From positions 124,567-188,566 of the forward strand of contig NZ_JAGSYD010000005.1 of NCBI RefSeq assembly GCF_025685575.1: a DNA stretch of 64,000 bases. Reading direction: 5' to 3'. The notes under the pieces are model-generated. The model was not told the origin of the DNA and made no database searches. It saw only the letters and a list, made by a program, of their open reading frames with translations. Position numbers and translations under genes: made by a program. Shown here one piece after another: positions 44,610 to 53,317 of this stretch (the first letter of the stretch is position 1; each line of letters begins with the position of its first letter). The DNA is from Granulicella cerasi (GTDB taxonomy: Bacteria > Acidobacteriota > Terriglobia > Terriglobales > Acidobacteriaceae).

Positions 44610-44925
44610 TCACATTTTCTACTTAGACCGATCGCGAGAGACGCCTTGTCTCACATTACGCGCCAACTGGGATGAGCGTGAGCTCTGTCCATTGGACGAT
44701 CTCGTGGCGATTGCCTGCGCTTATCGCAAGCATCACCAGGCACGCATGTCTCGCATCACCACAATGTCATCTCAAAGATGAGATGGTTCCTCATGAGATC
44801 ACTGGGGCAAAGACTCAGGAAGACGGATGGATCGTCGGCGTCTGTGAGTGGCCTACAACCGTCGCGCGCTGCAAGAGCGGCGTCGCCAAAGCAATGAACC
44901 GCGCAAGCTGAGGAGACTTGAACAA
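44610..44925. other. 316-bp intergenic region before the shikimate-dehydrogenase-like gene
   Basis: No supportable gene. Short open frames on both strands have no domain or ribosome-binding site. A small inverted repeat, CATCTC-N6-GAGATG, lies at about 44767-44784. The promoter of the downstream gene should be here. GAGGAG at about 44910-44915 is its ribosome-binding site. Confidence 0.45.
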
Positions 44926-45783
44926 ATGCAATCAAGCAAAGCAATGGCAGGACTGATCGGGTACGGGATTCAAGGCTCTTCGTCACCGCAGATCCACGAG
45001 GCCGAGGCCGCCGCTCAGGGGTTCGATCTTGTCTACCGCATCATCGATTTCGCGCAGCCCGAACGTGATCTGTCATTCCTGCCTGCTCTTCTTCAGTCTG
45101 CCGAATCGATCGGCTTCGCGGGTCTGAACGTAACGCATCCCTACAAAGAAGACGCCTACAAGCAGGTCGATACCTTGTCGAAGGAAGCGGAAGAAATTGG
45201 GTCCATCAATACGATCGTCTTCCGTGATGGAAAGCGTCAGGGGGACAACACGGACTGGTCCGGCTTCTCCGAGAATCTCCGGTCCACGCTGCCGGATGCT
45301 GACCTAAGCGCGGTTGCACTTGTCGGTACAGGAGGAGCAGGGCTCGCAGTTGCCTATGGCCTGCTGAAGCTTGGCACTCAGGATCTTCGACTCTTCGATA
45401 CCGACCAGGTACGAGCCAGTAAGCTGCAGCAGCATCTGGCGAAGAACTTTCCTGACCGGAAGATCGCTGTGAGTCAATCACCGGCTGAGGCCCTCGATGG
45501 AGTGAACGGTGTGGTGAATGCCACGCCGGTAGGGATGGAGGGGCATGACGGTATGCCCGTGGAAAAGAAGCTTCTTCAGCCCACCATGTGGGTGGCAGAT
45601 ATTGTCTGGTTCCCGCTGGAAACGCAACTGCTCAAGACCGCTCGCGAACTGGGGTGCAAGGTGTGCGGCGGTGGAGGCATGGCTGTGCGTCAGGCGGCCT
45701 TGAGCTTCAAGCAGTTCTTCCAGACTGAGCCTGATGTGGATCGCATGCTGAAGCGCTTTGTGGATGCTACGAAGAAGGCCTAA
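44926..45783 (+). CDS. Shikimate/quinate dehydrogenase-family protein
   Basis: A 285-aa AroE-family protein: LIGYGIQGSSSPQIHEAE (substrate-binding serines), GLNVTHPYKED with the catalytic lysine, GDNTDWSGF with the catalytic aspartate, and NADP motif VALVGTGGAGLAVAYGLL. I chose ATG 44926 behind GAGGAG; the frame upstream to 44848 is unlikely to be translated. The accessory setting suggests a quinate or shikimate catabolic or YdiB-like role rather than the housekeeping aroE. It is tail to tail with a broken paralogue. Confidence 0.88.
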   Translation: MQSSKAMAGLIGYGIQGSSSPQIHEAEAAAQGFDLVYRIIDFAQPERDLSFLPALLQSAESIGFAGLNVTHPYKEDAYKQVDTLSKEAEEIGSINTIVFRDGKRQGDNTDWSGFSENLRSTLPDADLSAVALVGTGGAGLAVAYGLLKLGTQDLRLFDTDQVRASKLQQHLAKNFPDRKIAVSQSPAEALDGVNGVVNATPVGMEGHDGMPVEKKLLQPTMWVADIVWFPLETQLLKTARELGCKVCGGGGMAVRQAALSFKQFFQTEPDVDRMLKRFVDATKKA

Positions 45784-45820
45784 CGCGGTTTACACAGGAA
45801 GCAGAGCTTTCGTTCGAAGG

Positions 45821-45841
45821 AATAAGGTGTCAGGCCTTATT
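45821..45841. terminator. Weak bidirectional hairpin
   Basis: AATAAGG-TGTCAGG-CCTTATT: a 7-bp stem with a 7-base loop between the intact shikimate-dehydrogenase-like gene and the convergent pseudogene. Being A/T-rich at both ends, it could act in either direction. Confidence 0.5.
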
Positions 45842-45910
45842 GTTGGGTCTGCGAGTCTTCGCTTCGGAGTAGAACCTTCGCTATCCATGAGTGATGAGGC
45901 CTGCGGAAAG

Positions 45911-46698
45911 TCATCGCTTGCCCAGTAAGAACTCAAGCATCAAGTCCAACCCCGCATCGACCATCCCTGAGCCGTCGGCTGGTTTGCAGCTGGCGGCTTG
46001 CGCGGCCTTCAAGAGTGGTGTCTGGCCATGTCCCGCGACCACATCGCCGACAAACATGGATGCGGTGAGCAGCTCACCTGAAACGGGCAATGGGTCATCC
46101 GGATGCATCCCCATCGGCGTTGTGTTGATGACGAGATCACATCCTGCAGGATCAGGCGGGCCAGAGGCGACTTGCCCGCGATGCCCCAGGAGCTGAGCTA
46201 ATTTCTCGGCCTTCGCGGTATCGACATCATGAAGGATCAACTCTCGAATCCCTGCATCCAGCAACGCTGCCGCGATGGCGCTACCAGCGGCTCCTGCGCC
46301 AATCTGGAGAACTCGTGCGCCCTCGATCTTTGCCCCATCTTCTGAGCTTGGACGAACGCCAAGCCATCGAGCATGTCCCCATGCCATGAACCGTCTTCGT
46401 TGCGCCGAACAATGCTAACCACGCCCAACAATTTCGACGTCTCAGATGCGGTAGCGCAGTGTTGAAACATGGTGCCTTTGTGCGGCATCGTCACGAGCAA
46501 ACCACGCACATTGGACACAGGAGCGATGCCGCGCAGCAGGTCGCTGAGTGCGTCCTCCGGCACGAGCATCGGCACGCAGGCACCGTTATGTTTGCGCTCC
46601 GCAAACTTCGCGGTAAGACGCTGCGGTGACTTCACAAAACTGATGGGATCACCAAGAATCGGGTACAACAGTGTTTCGCCACTCAGCAATTCGAACAA
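45911..46698 (-). pseudogene. Frameshifted shikimate dehydrogenase paralogue
   Basis: Two overlapping frames together make one AroE-like protein. The N-terminal frame has YPILGDPISFVKSPQRLTAKF, VRGLLVTMPHKGTMFQH (catalytic lysine) and WHGDMLDGLAFV (catalytic aspartate). The second frame has GAKIEGARVLQIGAGAAGSAIAAALL (NADP motif), NTTPMGMHPDDPLPV and the C-terminus. The reading frame changes near 46,330-46,350, so a single frameshift separates the domains. A TTG start at 46698 has GGAGG 7 bp upstream. It is the last member of the minus-strand operon. A sequencing error cannot be excluded. Confidence 0.78.
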
Positions 46699-46765
46699 GC
46701 TGAAACCTCCTCCCCCTGAGCTACCGCAATCGACATCATTGCGGTAGCTCTTGATCGCAATTGCA

Positions 46766-47161
46766 TCACTGCGCGTACTGTTCGTCCGTGACGGGTTCAA
46801 GCCAATCGACCGCCTTGCCATCGAGCACTTCGGTGATAGCGATGTGCGTCATGCCGACTTGAGTAGAGGCACCATGCCAATGCTTTTCACCAACCTCAAA
46901 GAAGACAACATCTCCCGGCCTGACTTCTTCGATAGGGCCGTCCTCGCGCTGAACAAATCCGAGTCCCTGCGTGATGATGATCGTCTGACCTGCAGGATGC
47001 GTATGCCAACGGGTACGCGCGCCGGGTTCGAAGGTGACGACGCCGCCGTTTGAATTCCGCCCGCCATCCGGCGGAAAGAGAGAGTCGACGCGAACGTTGC
47101 CGGTGAACCAGTCAGCGGGGCCGACCATAGAGGGTGTGGTGCCTACTCGTGTGATTTTCAT
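46766..47161 (-). CDS. Cupin-domain protein
   Basis: A 131-aa single-domain cupin. Motif 1 is GARTRWHTHPAGQTIIITQG, with the metal-binding HxH, and motif 2 is GDVVFFEVGEKHWHGAS, ending EPVTDEQY. The metal ligands are present. It is a close paralogue of the exported cupin at 48616-49107, both ending in DGxAVDWLEPVTDxQY. Cupins of this kind often sit beside carboxymuconolactone-decarboxylase-like and reductase genes, as here. The exact reaction is unknown. Confidence 0.88.
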   Translation of the reverse strand: MKITRVGTTPSMVGPADWFTGNVRVDSLFPPDGGRNSNGGVVTFEPGARTRWHTHPAGQTIIITQGLGFVQREDGPIEEVRPGDVVFFEVGEKHWHGASTQVGMTHIAITEVLDGKAVDWLEPVTDEQYAQ

Positions 47162-47189
47162 GATGTCCTTTCAAACAGGTTCATTATCG

Positions 47190-48170
47190 TTACCAGGCGT
47201 ACGCTTGGGGAGCTTCTCCGCCCGGACCGGGCCAGATCTCGTCGAGACGCTTGAGCGTATCCTCAGACAGTTTGACGTCCAGCGCGTGAAGCCCCTCGGT
47301 GAGCTGTTCTTTCGTTCGCGGTCCCATGATGGGCGCGGTCACCGCAGGATTATGCAGCAACCAGGCCATCGCGACATCCGAGGGCTTCTCTCCGAGTTCC
47401 TTACAGAGATTTTCGTACGCCTCCAACTGAGGGCGCAGCTTCTCAATCTCTTTGCTCTTCGACGAGCGACGCCCTTCCTTCGCCTTCTGCAAGGCGCCTC
47501 CGAGCAAACCGCCTCCAAGAGGGCTCCATGGGAATAGACCGAGCCCGTAGTGTTTGCAAGCGGGAATGACTTCCAGCTCAATCGTGCGAGCCGTCAGGTT
47601 GTAAAGGCTCTGCTCCGACGCCAGTCCCATGAAGTGCCGGGCCTTTGCTTCGCTCTGCGCTGTTGCGATGTCCCAACCCGCGAAGTTGCTGCTGCCCACA
47701 TAGAGGACCTTGCCTTGCTGCACCAGCAACTCCATCGCCTGCCAGATCTCTTCCCACGGCGTGCGGCGGTCGATGTGGTGCATCTGGTAGAGGTCGATGT
47801 GATCTGTCTGCAAACGGCGAAGACTGTCTTCACAGGCTTTGCGTATGTGGTACGCAGAGAGCTTGCGGTCATTCGGCCCAAAGTCCATCGGCTGATACAC
47901 CTTGGTGGCAAGAACGATATGCTCCCGTCGTCCACCCTGGGCGAGCCAGCGCCCGATGATCTCCTCGGACACGCCATACCCCTTCTCGATGTCAGGCTTC
48001 TGCGGACCACCGTAGACATCTGCGGTATCGAAATGAATGACGCCCTGCTTCAATGCCTCGTCCATGATCTCGAAGCTTGTCGGCTCATCTGTGACCATGC
48101 CGAAGTTCATGGTGCCGAGGCCGAGGCGGCTGACCTGTAAGCCTGTTCTTCCTAGATGTGCATACTGCAT
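47190..48170 (-). CDS. Aldo/keto reductase
   Basis: A 326-aa AKR with the (alpha/beta)8 signature: HFDTADVYGGPQKPDIEKGYG (catalytic Asp and Tyr), LATKVYQPMDF (Lys) and DLYQMHHIDRRTPWEE (His). These four are the AKR catalytic tetrad, so it should be an active NADPH-dependent reductase. Substrate not evident. It lies within the minus-strand operon between DUF2255 and a cupin. Confidence 0.92.
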   Translation of the reverse strand: MQYAHLGRTGLQVSRLGLGTMNFGMVTDEPTSFEIMDEALKQGVIHFDTADVYGGPQKPDIEKGYGVSEEIIGRWLAQGGRREHIVLATKVYQPMDFGPNDRKLSAYHIRKACEDSLRRLQTDHIDLYQMHHIDRRTPWEEIWQAMELLVQQGKVLYVGSSNFAGWDIATAQSEAKARHFMGLASEQSLYNLTARTIELEVIPACKHYGLGLFPWSPLGGGLLGGALQKAKEGRRSSKSKEIEKLRPQLEAYENLCKELGEKPSDVAMAWLLHNPAVTAPIMGPRTKEQLTEGLHALDVKLSEDTLKRLDEIWPGPGGEAPQAYAW

Positions 48171-48220
48171 GGAACACTCCTTCGTTTCTGTAACGCGTGC
48201 GGCTATGGGGTTTGCGATTG

Positions 48221-48595
48221 CTAAGATTTCGGCAGGATGCGTACCGTGGCCGCACGCGCGCGGTCACCGATCATCGGGTTCAAGTACGGGCTGGACGCGT
48301 ACTTCAGGCGATACGCAGCGTCGATTTGATCGTTGACCTCACCCTGTACCTGCTCGAATGTGACATCGTTCGTCTTGCCAGCCGCAGTGATCTGTCCGGC
48401 TTTCTGTTTCGATGCTGCTCGATACCAGCGTGACGATGTTCCGTTATAGGCGCGCACATACAAGTCGCCATCGACCACCACAGACCATATCCATGTCGGC
48501 GTGCCCGTTGTTGTGCCATCTTCGCGGAACGGAGCGATATGCAAGTCGTCTGTTGTAGCGATCTCGTGAAGCCGTTCTTTCGTCCATGTGCTCAT
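48221..48595 (-). CDS. DUF2255-family protein
   Basis: A 124-aa protein matching the DUF2255 pattern: TPTWIWSVVVDGDLYVRAYNGTSSRWYRAA and a terminal AATVRILPKS. The fold resembles split-barrel flavin-binding proteins in outline, but the function is unknown. Proteins of this family often sit beside SDR, aldo/keto reductase and cupin genes, which is the case here. Confidence 0.82.
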   Translation of the reverse strand: MSTWTKERLHEIATTDDLHIAPFREDGTTTGTPTWIWSVVVDGDLYVRAYNGTSSRWYRAASKQKAGQITAAGKTNDVTFEQVQGEVNDQIDAAYRLKYASSPYLNPMIGDRARAATVRILPKS

Positions 48596-48615
48596 CCTTC
48601 ACCTCCCAGGGACTC

Positions 48616-49107
48616 TTACTTGCTGCCGTTGTATTGCTGGTCCGTCACAGGCTCAAGCCAATCCACGGCATCGCCGTCAAGGTTGTCCTGAATCGCGATG
48701 TGAGACATCGAGGCATCAGGAGCGGCACCATGCCAGTGCTTCACATGGGCTGGGATGATGACAACATCTCCCGCGTGAACAACCTGGATTGGACCGCCCT
48801 CCATTTGGACGCGGCCCGTACCAGCGGTGATGATGAGGACCTGGCCGAGTGGATGGGTGTGCCATGCACTTCGTGCTCCGGGAGCGAAGGTCACAATACC
48901 AGCGGAGACCCGCGAGGGTGCAGTCGCAGGAAACAACTGTTCAACCTTCGCGGAGCCGGTGAAGAACTTCGGTGAGCCATCGACCACGGGCCGCACACCG
49001 GCGTGGCTGATGGTGAGTCCCTTGGAAGCGTCAGCCGGCGAGGGAGTCTGAGCCAGTCCTGTCACGAGCATGAGAGGCGCCAGCATCGCTAGAAGAAGGT
49101 TTTTCAT
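48616..49107 (-). CDS. Exported cupin-domain protein
   Basis: A 163-aa cupin with an N-terminal signal peptide (MKNLLLAMLAPLMLVTGLAQ), so it is probably periplasmic. Motif 1 is GARSAWHTHPLGQVLIITAG (HxH) and motif 2 GDVVIIPAHVKHWHGAAP. I chose ATG 49107, which begins the signal peptide; the frame is open to 49191. It is a paralogue of the cytoplasmic cupin at 46766. Confidence 0.88.
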   Translation of the reverse strand: MKNLLLAMLAPLMLVTGLAQTPSPADASKGLTISHAGVRPVVDGSPKFFTGSAKVEQLFPATAPSRVSAGIVTFAPGARSAWHTHPLGQVLIITAGTGRVQMEGGPIQVVHAGDVVIIPAHVKHWHGAAPDASMSHIAIQDNLDGDAVDWLEPVTDQQYNGSK

Positions 49108-49133
49108 GGAGTCCTTTCTGTATCCGCGCAGGG

Positions 49134-50009
49134 TTATTTCTGACGCTTCTCGAAGACGTCCTTGACCACAGGCAGAGCTGAAAAGGCGCATGGCCAGCCT
49201 GCGTAGAACGCAATGTGTGTCAGCACTTCAGAGGCTTGTTCTTGCGTCAGACCGTTGTCCATCGCGCGACCGAGGTGATACGTAATCTGCGCCGTCTGCC
49301 CGTTCGCGATCAGAGCGCTGACAGTCACCAGGCTGCGATCACGCGGCGCAAGCGCAGGACGAAGCCACAAATCACGGAAGAGCAGATCCGTTGTGTTCTG
49401 CACAAGACCAGGCGAGGTCGCACCGAAGTTGTTTCCTACCTGCGTTGCGCGCTGGTTCTCTGCTTCTTCGTTGAGAGGCAGCAGCTTACCCTGAGCCGGT
49501 GGGAGCTGATCCACGCCAATGCCGCGCGCGTGGAAGATCTCCTTCGCGACCGCGACTGCCGACATCGCATTGGGCCATCCCGCATAGAAGGCGAGGTGCG
49601 TGATGATCTCGGAAAGTTCTGAAGGCTTTACGCCGTTGTCGAGCGTGAGTGCGAAGTGATGCGACATCTCTACGAGCTGGATGCGCGCAATCAAAGTCGC
49701 CACTGTGACGACGCTGCGATCACGCGGTGAAAGCTCGGGGCGCTTCCACAAGCCGTTCATCAGCGGACCCTCTGTGTAGTGAGCCAATGCCGGTGAGACT
49801 GCTTGAACATCACTCATCGTTAAAACGCCTGGAACCGCGCCGTGCTTCGTTTCTTTGGACATTTCATTCTCCAGAGCCCATACGGGATCGGGCTGCCATA
49901 GCGCCAGAAGGCTCGCTGCCAGCCCAGCCTTGAGGAGGGAGCGCCTTCCAGCATCGGTCGGCGCTCCATTGGATGCTTCAGCCATATCACCCTGTGTGAT
50001 CTGACTCAT
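49134..50009 (-). CDS. Tandem carboxymuconolactone-decarboxylase-like protein with Tat-type signal
   Basis: A 291-aa protein with two CMD/AhpD-fold repeats: first SPALAHYTEGPLMNGLWKRP and then HFALTLDNGVKPSELSEIITHLAFYAGWPNAM; second TTDLLFRDLWLRPALAPRDRS and then HLGRAMDNGLTQEQASEVLTHIAFYAGWPCAF. No AhpD-type CxxC is present, so a peroxidase role is unlikely. The N-terminus carries GRRSLLKAGLAASLLAL, a twin-arginine signal pattern, suggesting export in folded form. It starts 8 bp after the SDR gene stops. Confidence 0.86.
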   Translation of the reverse strand: MSQITQGDMAEASNGAPTDAGRRSLLKAGLAASLLALWQPDPVWALENEMSKETKHGAVPGVLTMSDVQAVSPALAHYTEGPLMNGLWKRPELSPRDRSVVTVATLIARIQLVEMSHHFALTLDNGVKPSELSEIITHLAFYAGWPNAMSAVAVAKEIFHARGIGVDQLPPAQGKLLPLNEEAENQRATQVGNNFGATSPGLVQNTTDLLFRDLWLRPALAPRDRSLVTVSALIANGQTAQITYHLGRAMDNGLTQEQASEVLTHIAFYAGWPCAFSALPVVKDVFEKRQK

Positions 50010-50017
50010 ACGCGTGC

Positions 50018-50785
50018 CTAGCGCATCACGTAGCCACCGTCGACGGAAATCGACTGGCCGGTAATGTAGCTGGCTGCATCACTGCACAGGAAGAGCACGG
50101 CGTTGGCGATCTCTTCGGGACGTCCTTCACGCTGCATCGGTACGAACATTTCGCGCATCATCTTGAGCGCTTCGCCCTGTCCACCGGCTTCCATCTGATC
50201 GGCCATCGCCGTGCGAATGAGGCCGGGGCAAACATCATTCACGCGGATGCCACGGGTTGCATACTCAAGAGCTGCGCTCTTGGTAAAGCCGATGACGCCG
50301 TGCTTTGCTGCGTGATACGTTCCACGCTGATTGCCGCCAACCAGACCTCCCAGCGACGAACAATTCACGATTGCACCGCTGCCCTGCTCACGCATCACCT
50401 GCAGCTCGAACTTCATGCAGCTCCAGACGCCACGAAGATTCACGCTCATGACGCGGTCGTAATCGTCGCGCGGCGAGTCGGCGGTCTCAGCAAGAACGTT
50501 CTGGATGCCCGCATTGTTATAGGCCGCGTCCAGGCGTCCGAATGTTTTTACGGTCTGCTTGACCATCGCTTCGACTTCGTCGTCCTTCGAGACGTCGCAG
50601 CGGATCGCCAGAGTCTTGAAGCCCTTGTCAGCCAATTCTTTGGCCGCTGCCTGAACAGCCTTCTCGTCTACATCCGCAAGAACAACGGCTGCGCCCGATT
50701 CTGCAAAAGCCTTCGCCGTCGCGAAACCCAGTCCAGATGCCGCGCCTGTGACGAGCGCCACCTTGCCTTCAAATGAAATGTTCAT
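50018..50785 (-). CDS. SDR-family oxidoreductase (glucose-1-dehydrogenase-like), first gene of the operon
   Basis: A 255-aa classical SDR with TGAASGLGFATAKAF (cofactor motif), NNAGIQN, catalytic NCSSLGG and YHAAKHG (YxxxK), CPGLIRTAM and SVDGGYVMR. It heads the minus-strand operon of seven genes (gaps 8 to 67 bp) down to the frameshifted shikimate dehydrogenase. It is divergent from an AraC gene whose operator-like repeats lie in the shared promoter. Confidence 0.92.
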   Translation of the reverse strand: MNISFEGKVALVTGAASGLGFATAKAFAESGAAVVLADVDEKAVQAAAKELADKGFKTLAIRCDVSKDDEVEAMVKQTVKTFGRLDAAYNNAGIQNVLAETADSPRDDYDRVMSVNLRGVWSCMKFELQVMREQGSGAIVNCSSLGGLVGGNQRGTYHAAKHGVIGFTKSAALEYATRGIRVNDVCPGLIRTAMADQMEAGGQGEALKMMREMFVPMQREGRPEEIANAVLFLCSDAASYITGQSISVDGGYVMR

Positions 50786-50882
50786 GTCTCTCCCCCTCGT
50801 ATCTGTTTCTCTATGCCGACGCGTTCAAGCCGACGTCACTGTCAAGATCAAGCCTAGAGAGAGGGGAGATCCATTACTTACC

Positions 50883-50912
50883 CAATCCTGCCGATTGTTT
50901 GCACAATCCTGC
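50883..50912. promoter_or_regulatory. 21-bp-phased direct repeat, candidate AraC site
   Basis: CAATCCTGC occurs at 50883-50891 and again at 50904-50912, exactly 21 bp apart (two helical turns, same face). AraC-family proteins typically bind such spaced direct repeats. Between them an inverted repeat, GATTG-N6-CAATC, lies at 50893-50908. It sits in the 180-bp region between the divergent SDR operon and the AraC gene. Confidence 0.65.
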
Positions 50913-50965
50913 TCTGTCCTGAAATTTATGGCAAAACGTACTACGCTTGATTTGGGAGTCCTGAG

Positions 50966-51919
50966 ATGCCTGACAAGAAGAAAAACGTTGCCCCTGGCAG
51001 CCCAGCCGTACAGGAAGCGAGGCGATCCCTTGCCCGTCGCATTGCTTCGATGACAGGAGGCGCAGGCGAACATGTGACTGCGGTTCCAGGCGTTGTTCTA
51101 TACAACCGTGACGAGCCGACGCCGTGCTATCGAGCTTCGTATGAGCCCAGCCTGAGCATCTTTGTACAAGGGCGAAAGCACGTCATTCTGGGCGAAGTTG
51201 AGTACGTTTGCGATCCCTCGTCGTTTCTTCTTTCCTCAATCGACGTGCCCGCTCAGAGCCAAATTGTGGAGGCATCAGAAAAGACTCCGCTGCTGGTGAT
51301 GTTCCTGCGCTTCGATATGCCGATGGTCAGAGAAATCCTGGCGCGAGAGGACCTGCCTGAAGCTGAAGTCGATTCTCACCGGCAAGGCCTGGCTGTTGGC
51401 GAGACGACGCTCGGCCTCCTCAGTGCGTGCCAACGTTTGCTCGATCTCGTGGATACGCCCGAGGACATCCCGTTTCTCAGCCCTCTGATCCAGCGCGAAA
51501 TCATCTACCGTTTGCTCAAGACGCCGCAGGCCGGCCGCCTCCGCGCGATTGCGACAAGTGGGGACCTCGTGCAGCGAACGGCACGAGCCATCTCCTGGTT
51601 GCGCGCAAACTTTACAAAGCCGCTCAGCGTGGAGGAGCTTGCCGTTACAGCGCGCATGGGCGTCTCCACACTGCATCATCAGTTCCGTGCTCTGACGTCC
51701 ATGAGCCCCTTGCAGTACCAGAAGATGCTCCGGCTGCAAACGGCACGGGAACGCATGTTGATGGACGGTCTTGATGCGACAACCGCCGCTTATGAGGTGG
51801 GATACGAGAGCATCAGCCAGTTCAGCCGTGAATACAGCCGCTGCTTTGGTCTCCCACCAATCCGGGACATCCGTGCGCTCAAGTCAAGCGGCCTTATGAC
51901 TGAGGCGCGGCTCGGATGA
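50966..51919 (+). CDS. AraC-family transcriptional regulator
   Basis: A 317-aa regulator with an AraC-type N-terminal ligand domain (PCYRASYEPSLSIFVQGRKHVILGEVEY) and a C-terminal double helix-turn-helix (LSVEELAVTARMGVSTLHHQFRALTSMSPLQYQKMLRLQTARE, then TAAYEVGYESISQFSREYSRCFG). It resembles YqhC-like regulators of reductase genes. It probably controls the divergent SDR/CMD/cupin/aldo-keto reductase operon through the 21-bp-phased repeats. Confidence 0.9.
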   Translation: MPDKKKNVAPGSPAVQEARRSLARRIASMTGGAGEHVTAVPGVVLYNRDEPTPCYRASYEPSLSIFVQGRKHVILGEVEYVCDPSSFLLSSIDVPAQSQIVEASEKTPLLVMFLRFDMPMVREILAREDLPEAEVDSHRQGLAVGETTLGLLSACQRLLDLVDTPEDIPFLSPLIQREIIYRLLKTPQAGRLRAIATSGDLVQRTARAISWLRANFTKPLSVEELAVTARMGVSTLHHQFRALTSMSPLQYQKMLRLQTARERMLMDGLDATTAAYEVGYESISQFSREYSRCFGLPPIRDIRALKSSGLMTEARLG

Positions 51920-51986
51920 TCTCTCTGCAGGTACCGAATCAACACGAAGCAATGGCCTCAGACGATTTCACGCCGCAGGAGGAACC

Positions 51987-52382
51987 ATGTTGCTGAAGCG
52001 AACCATCTACCGCATCCTTCCGTTGGCAGCGTTCGCTGCTTCCATCCTTGTAACGCCGGGGTATGCACAAGTGACTGACCAACGCATCGTGAGAATCGCA
52101 GAGCTGGAAATCGATCCGAGTCAACTAGCGGCCTATAAGGCAGCGCTCCAAGAAGAGATCGAAGCGTCGATCCGGCTGGAGCCCGGCGTGTCGGCTCTCT
52201 ATGCGGTATCGGTGAAGGATCAACCCAACCAGGTTCGGCTCTTCGAGAGTTACAGCAGCCAGTCTGCGTATGAATCGCACCTGCGGACGGCCCACTTTCT
52301 GAAGTACAAGGCCTCTACACAGACCATGGTGAAGTCGCTTACCTTGATTGAGACGGATCCGATTCTTCTTGGCTCAAAGTGA
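51987..52382 (+). CDS. Exported ABM-domain (monooxygenase-like) protein
   Basis: A 131-aa protein with a signal peptide (RILPLAAFAASILVTPGYAQ) and an antibiotic biosynthesis monooxygenase (ABM) fold: IVRIAELEIDPSQLAAYKAALQEEIEASIRLEPGVSALYAV and then FESYSSQSAYESHLRTAHFLKY. These small ferredoxin-like-fold dimers include quinol monooxygenases such as YgiN; the export signal makes a periplasmic role likely. It lies downstream of the AraC gene on the same strand and may belong to the same response. A GGAGGAAC-like site precedes the ATG. Confidence 0.82.
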   Translation: MLLKRTIYRILPLAAFAASILVTPGYAQVTDQRIVRIAELEIDPSQLAAYKAALQEEIEASIRLEPGVSALYAVSVKDQPNQVRLFESYSSQSAYESHLRTAHFLKYKASTQTMVKSLTLIETDPILLGSK

Positions 52383-52528
52383 AGCCGCTATCTTTGCCAG
52401 GATGTGCCAAGATCGAGGTTGCAAAACGATTTTCGTTCGAATCACAGCTGACGGTGCCGTTCTTGCATCAGATGGCTTGACGCACGTCAGCGCAAAGGCC
52501 CTTTCGGTAAACGCTGTGAAAGGTCCCA

Positions 52529-53317
52529 TTGACATCTGTTCAACGTAACAACGTGAAGATCAGCGGCAAAGGTTCACAAGTCATCATGTTTGCCCATGGC
52601 TATGGCTGCGACCAGGCGATGTGGCGCGCCGTTGCTCCCTCGTTCGAAGACGACTATAAGGTCATCCTGTTCGACTACGTTGGTTCCGGTCACTCAGATC
52701 CCACGGCTTTCAGTCGCACGCAGTACAGCACCCTTCGAGGGTACGCTGCTGACGTGATCGGGATCATCGAAGAACTCAAGCTCGAAAAAGTGAACTTCAT
52801 AGCCCATTCGGTGAGTTCCATGATCGGTGCGCTTGCAGCCATTCAGCGTCCAGAGCTTTTCGAGAACCTGGTCATGATCGGTCCCTCCCCGAGTTATATC
52901 AACGATGGTGAGTACCTGGGCGGATTCGAGCGGTCTGACATCGAGGACCTGCTTGAAATGCTGGACAACAATCACTCCGGCTGGTCGGCAATGATGGCTC
53001 CGATCATCATGGGAAATCCCGAACGGCCGGAATTGGCCTCCGAACTGGAAGCAAGTTTCTGCAACACAGACCCGATTCATGCTCAGCACTTCGCGCGTGT
53101 GACCTTCCTGTCGGATAATCGAGCGGATTTGTTGAACCTGCGCTCGCGGACGCTGATTCTGCAATGCGATAAAGATGCCATTGCTCCTGTCAGCGTGGGA
53201 CAATATGTGCAGCGATGCATACCGAGAAGCCAGCTGATTGTGATGGAGGCGACAGGCCACTGTCCGCATCTGAGCTCCCCCGGCGTCGTGACCCAAGCGA
53301 TCCGGAACTTCCTTTGA
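52529..53317 (+). CDS. RsbQ-like alpha/beta hydrolase
   Basis: A 262-aa hydrolase very like RsbQ, the partner of the PAS-containing phosphatase RsbP in the Bacillus energy-stress pathway and a relative of plant strigolactone/karrikin receptors. The nucleophile is S96 in AHSVSSMIG, with an aspartate in CDKDAIAP and a histidine in GHCPHLS. It starts at TTG 52529 behind AAAGG. Its stop overlaps the start of a PAS histidine kinase gene, implying the pair works together, the hydrolase making or binding a small signal for the PAS domain. The ligand is unknown. Confidence 0.88.
   Translation: MTSVQRNNVKISGKGSQVIMFAHGYGCDQAMWRAVAPSFEDDYKVILFDYVGSGHSDPTAFSRTQYSTLRGYAADVIGIIEELKLEKVNFIAHSVSSMIGALAAIQRPELFENLVMIGPSPSYINDGEYLGGFERSDIEDLLEMLDNNHSGWSAMMAPIIMGNPERPELASELEASFCNTDPIHAQHFARVTFLSDNRADLLNLRSRTLILQCDKDAIAPVSVGQYVQRCIPRSQLIVMEATGHCPHLSSPGVVTQAIRNFL

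Noticed and set aside
44672..44911. 79-codon frame before the shikimate-dehydrogenase-like gene
   Set aside because: No ribosome-binding site, no domain, mixed composition; a minus-strand frame of similar length overlaps it, so neither is supported.
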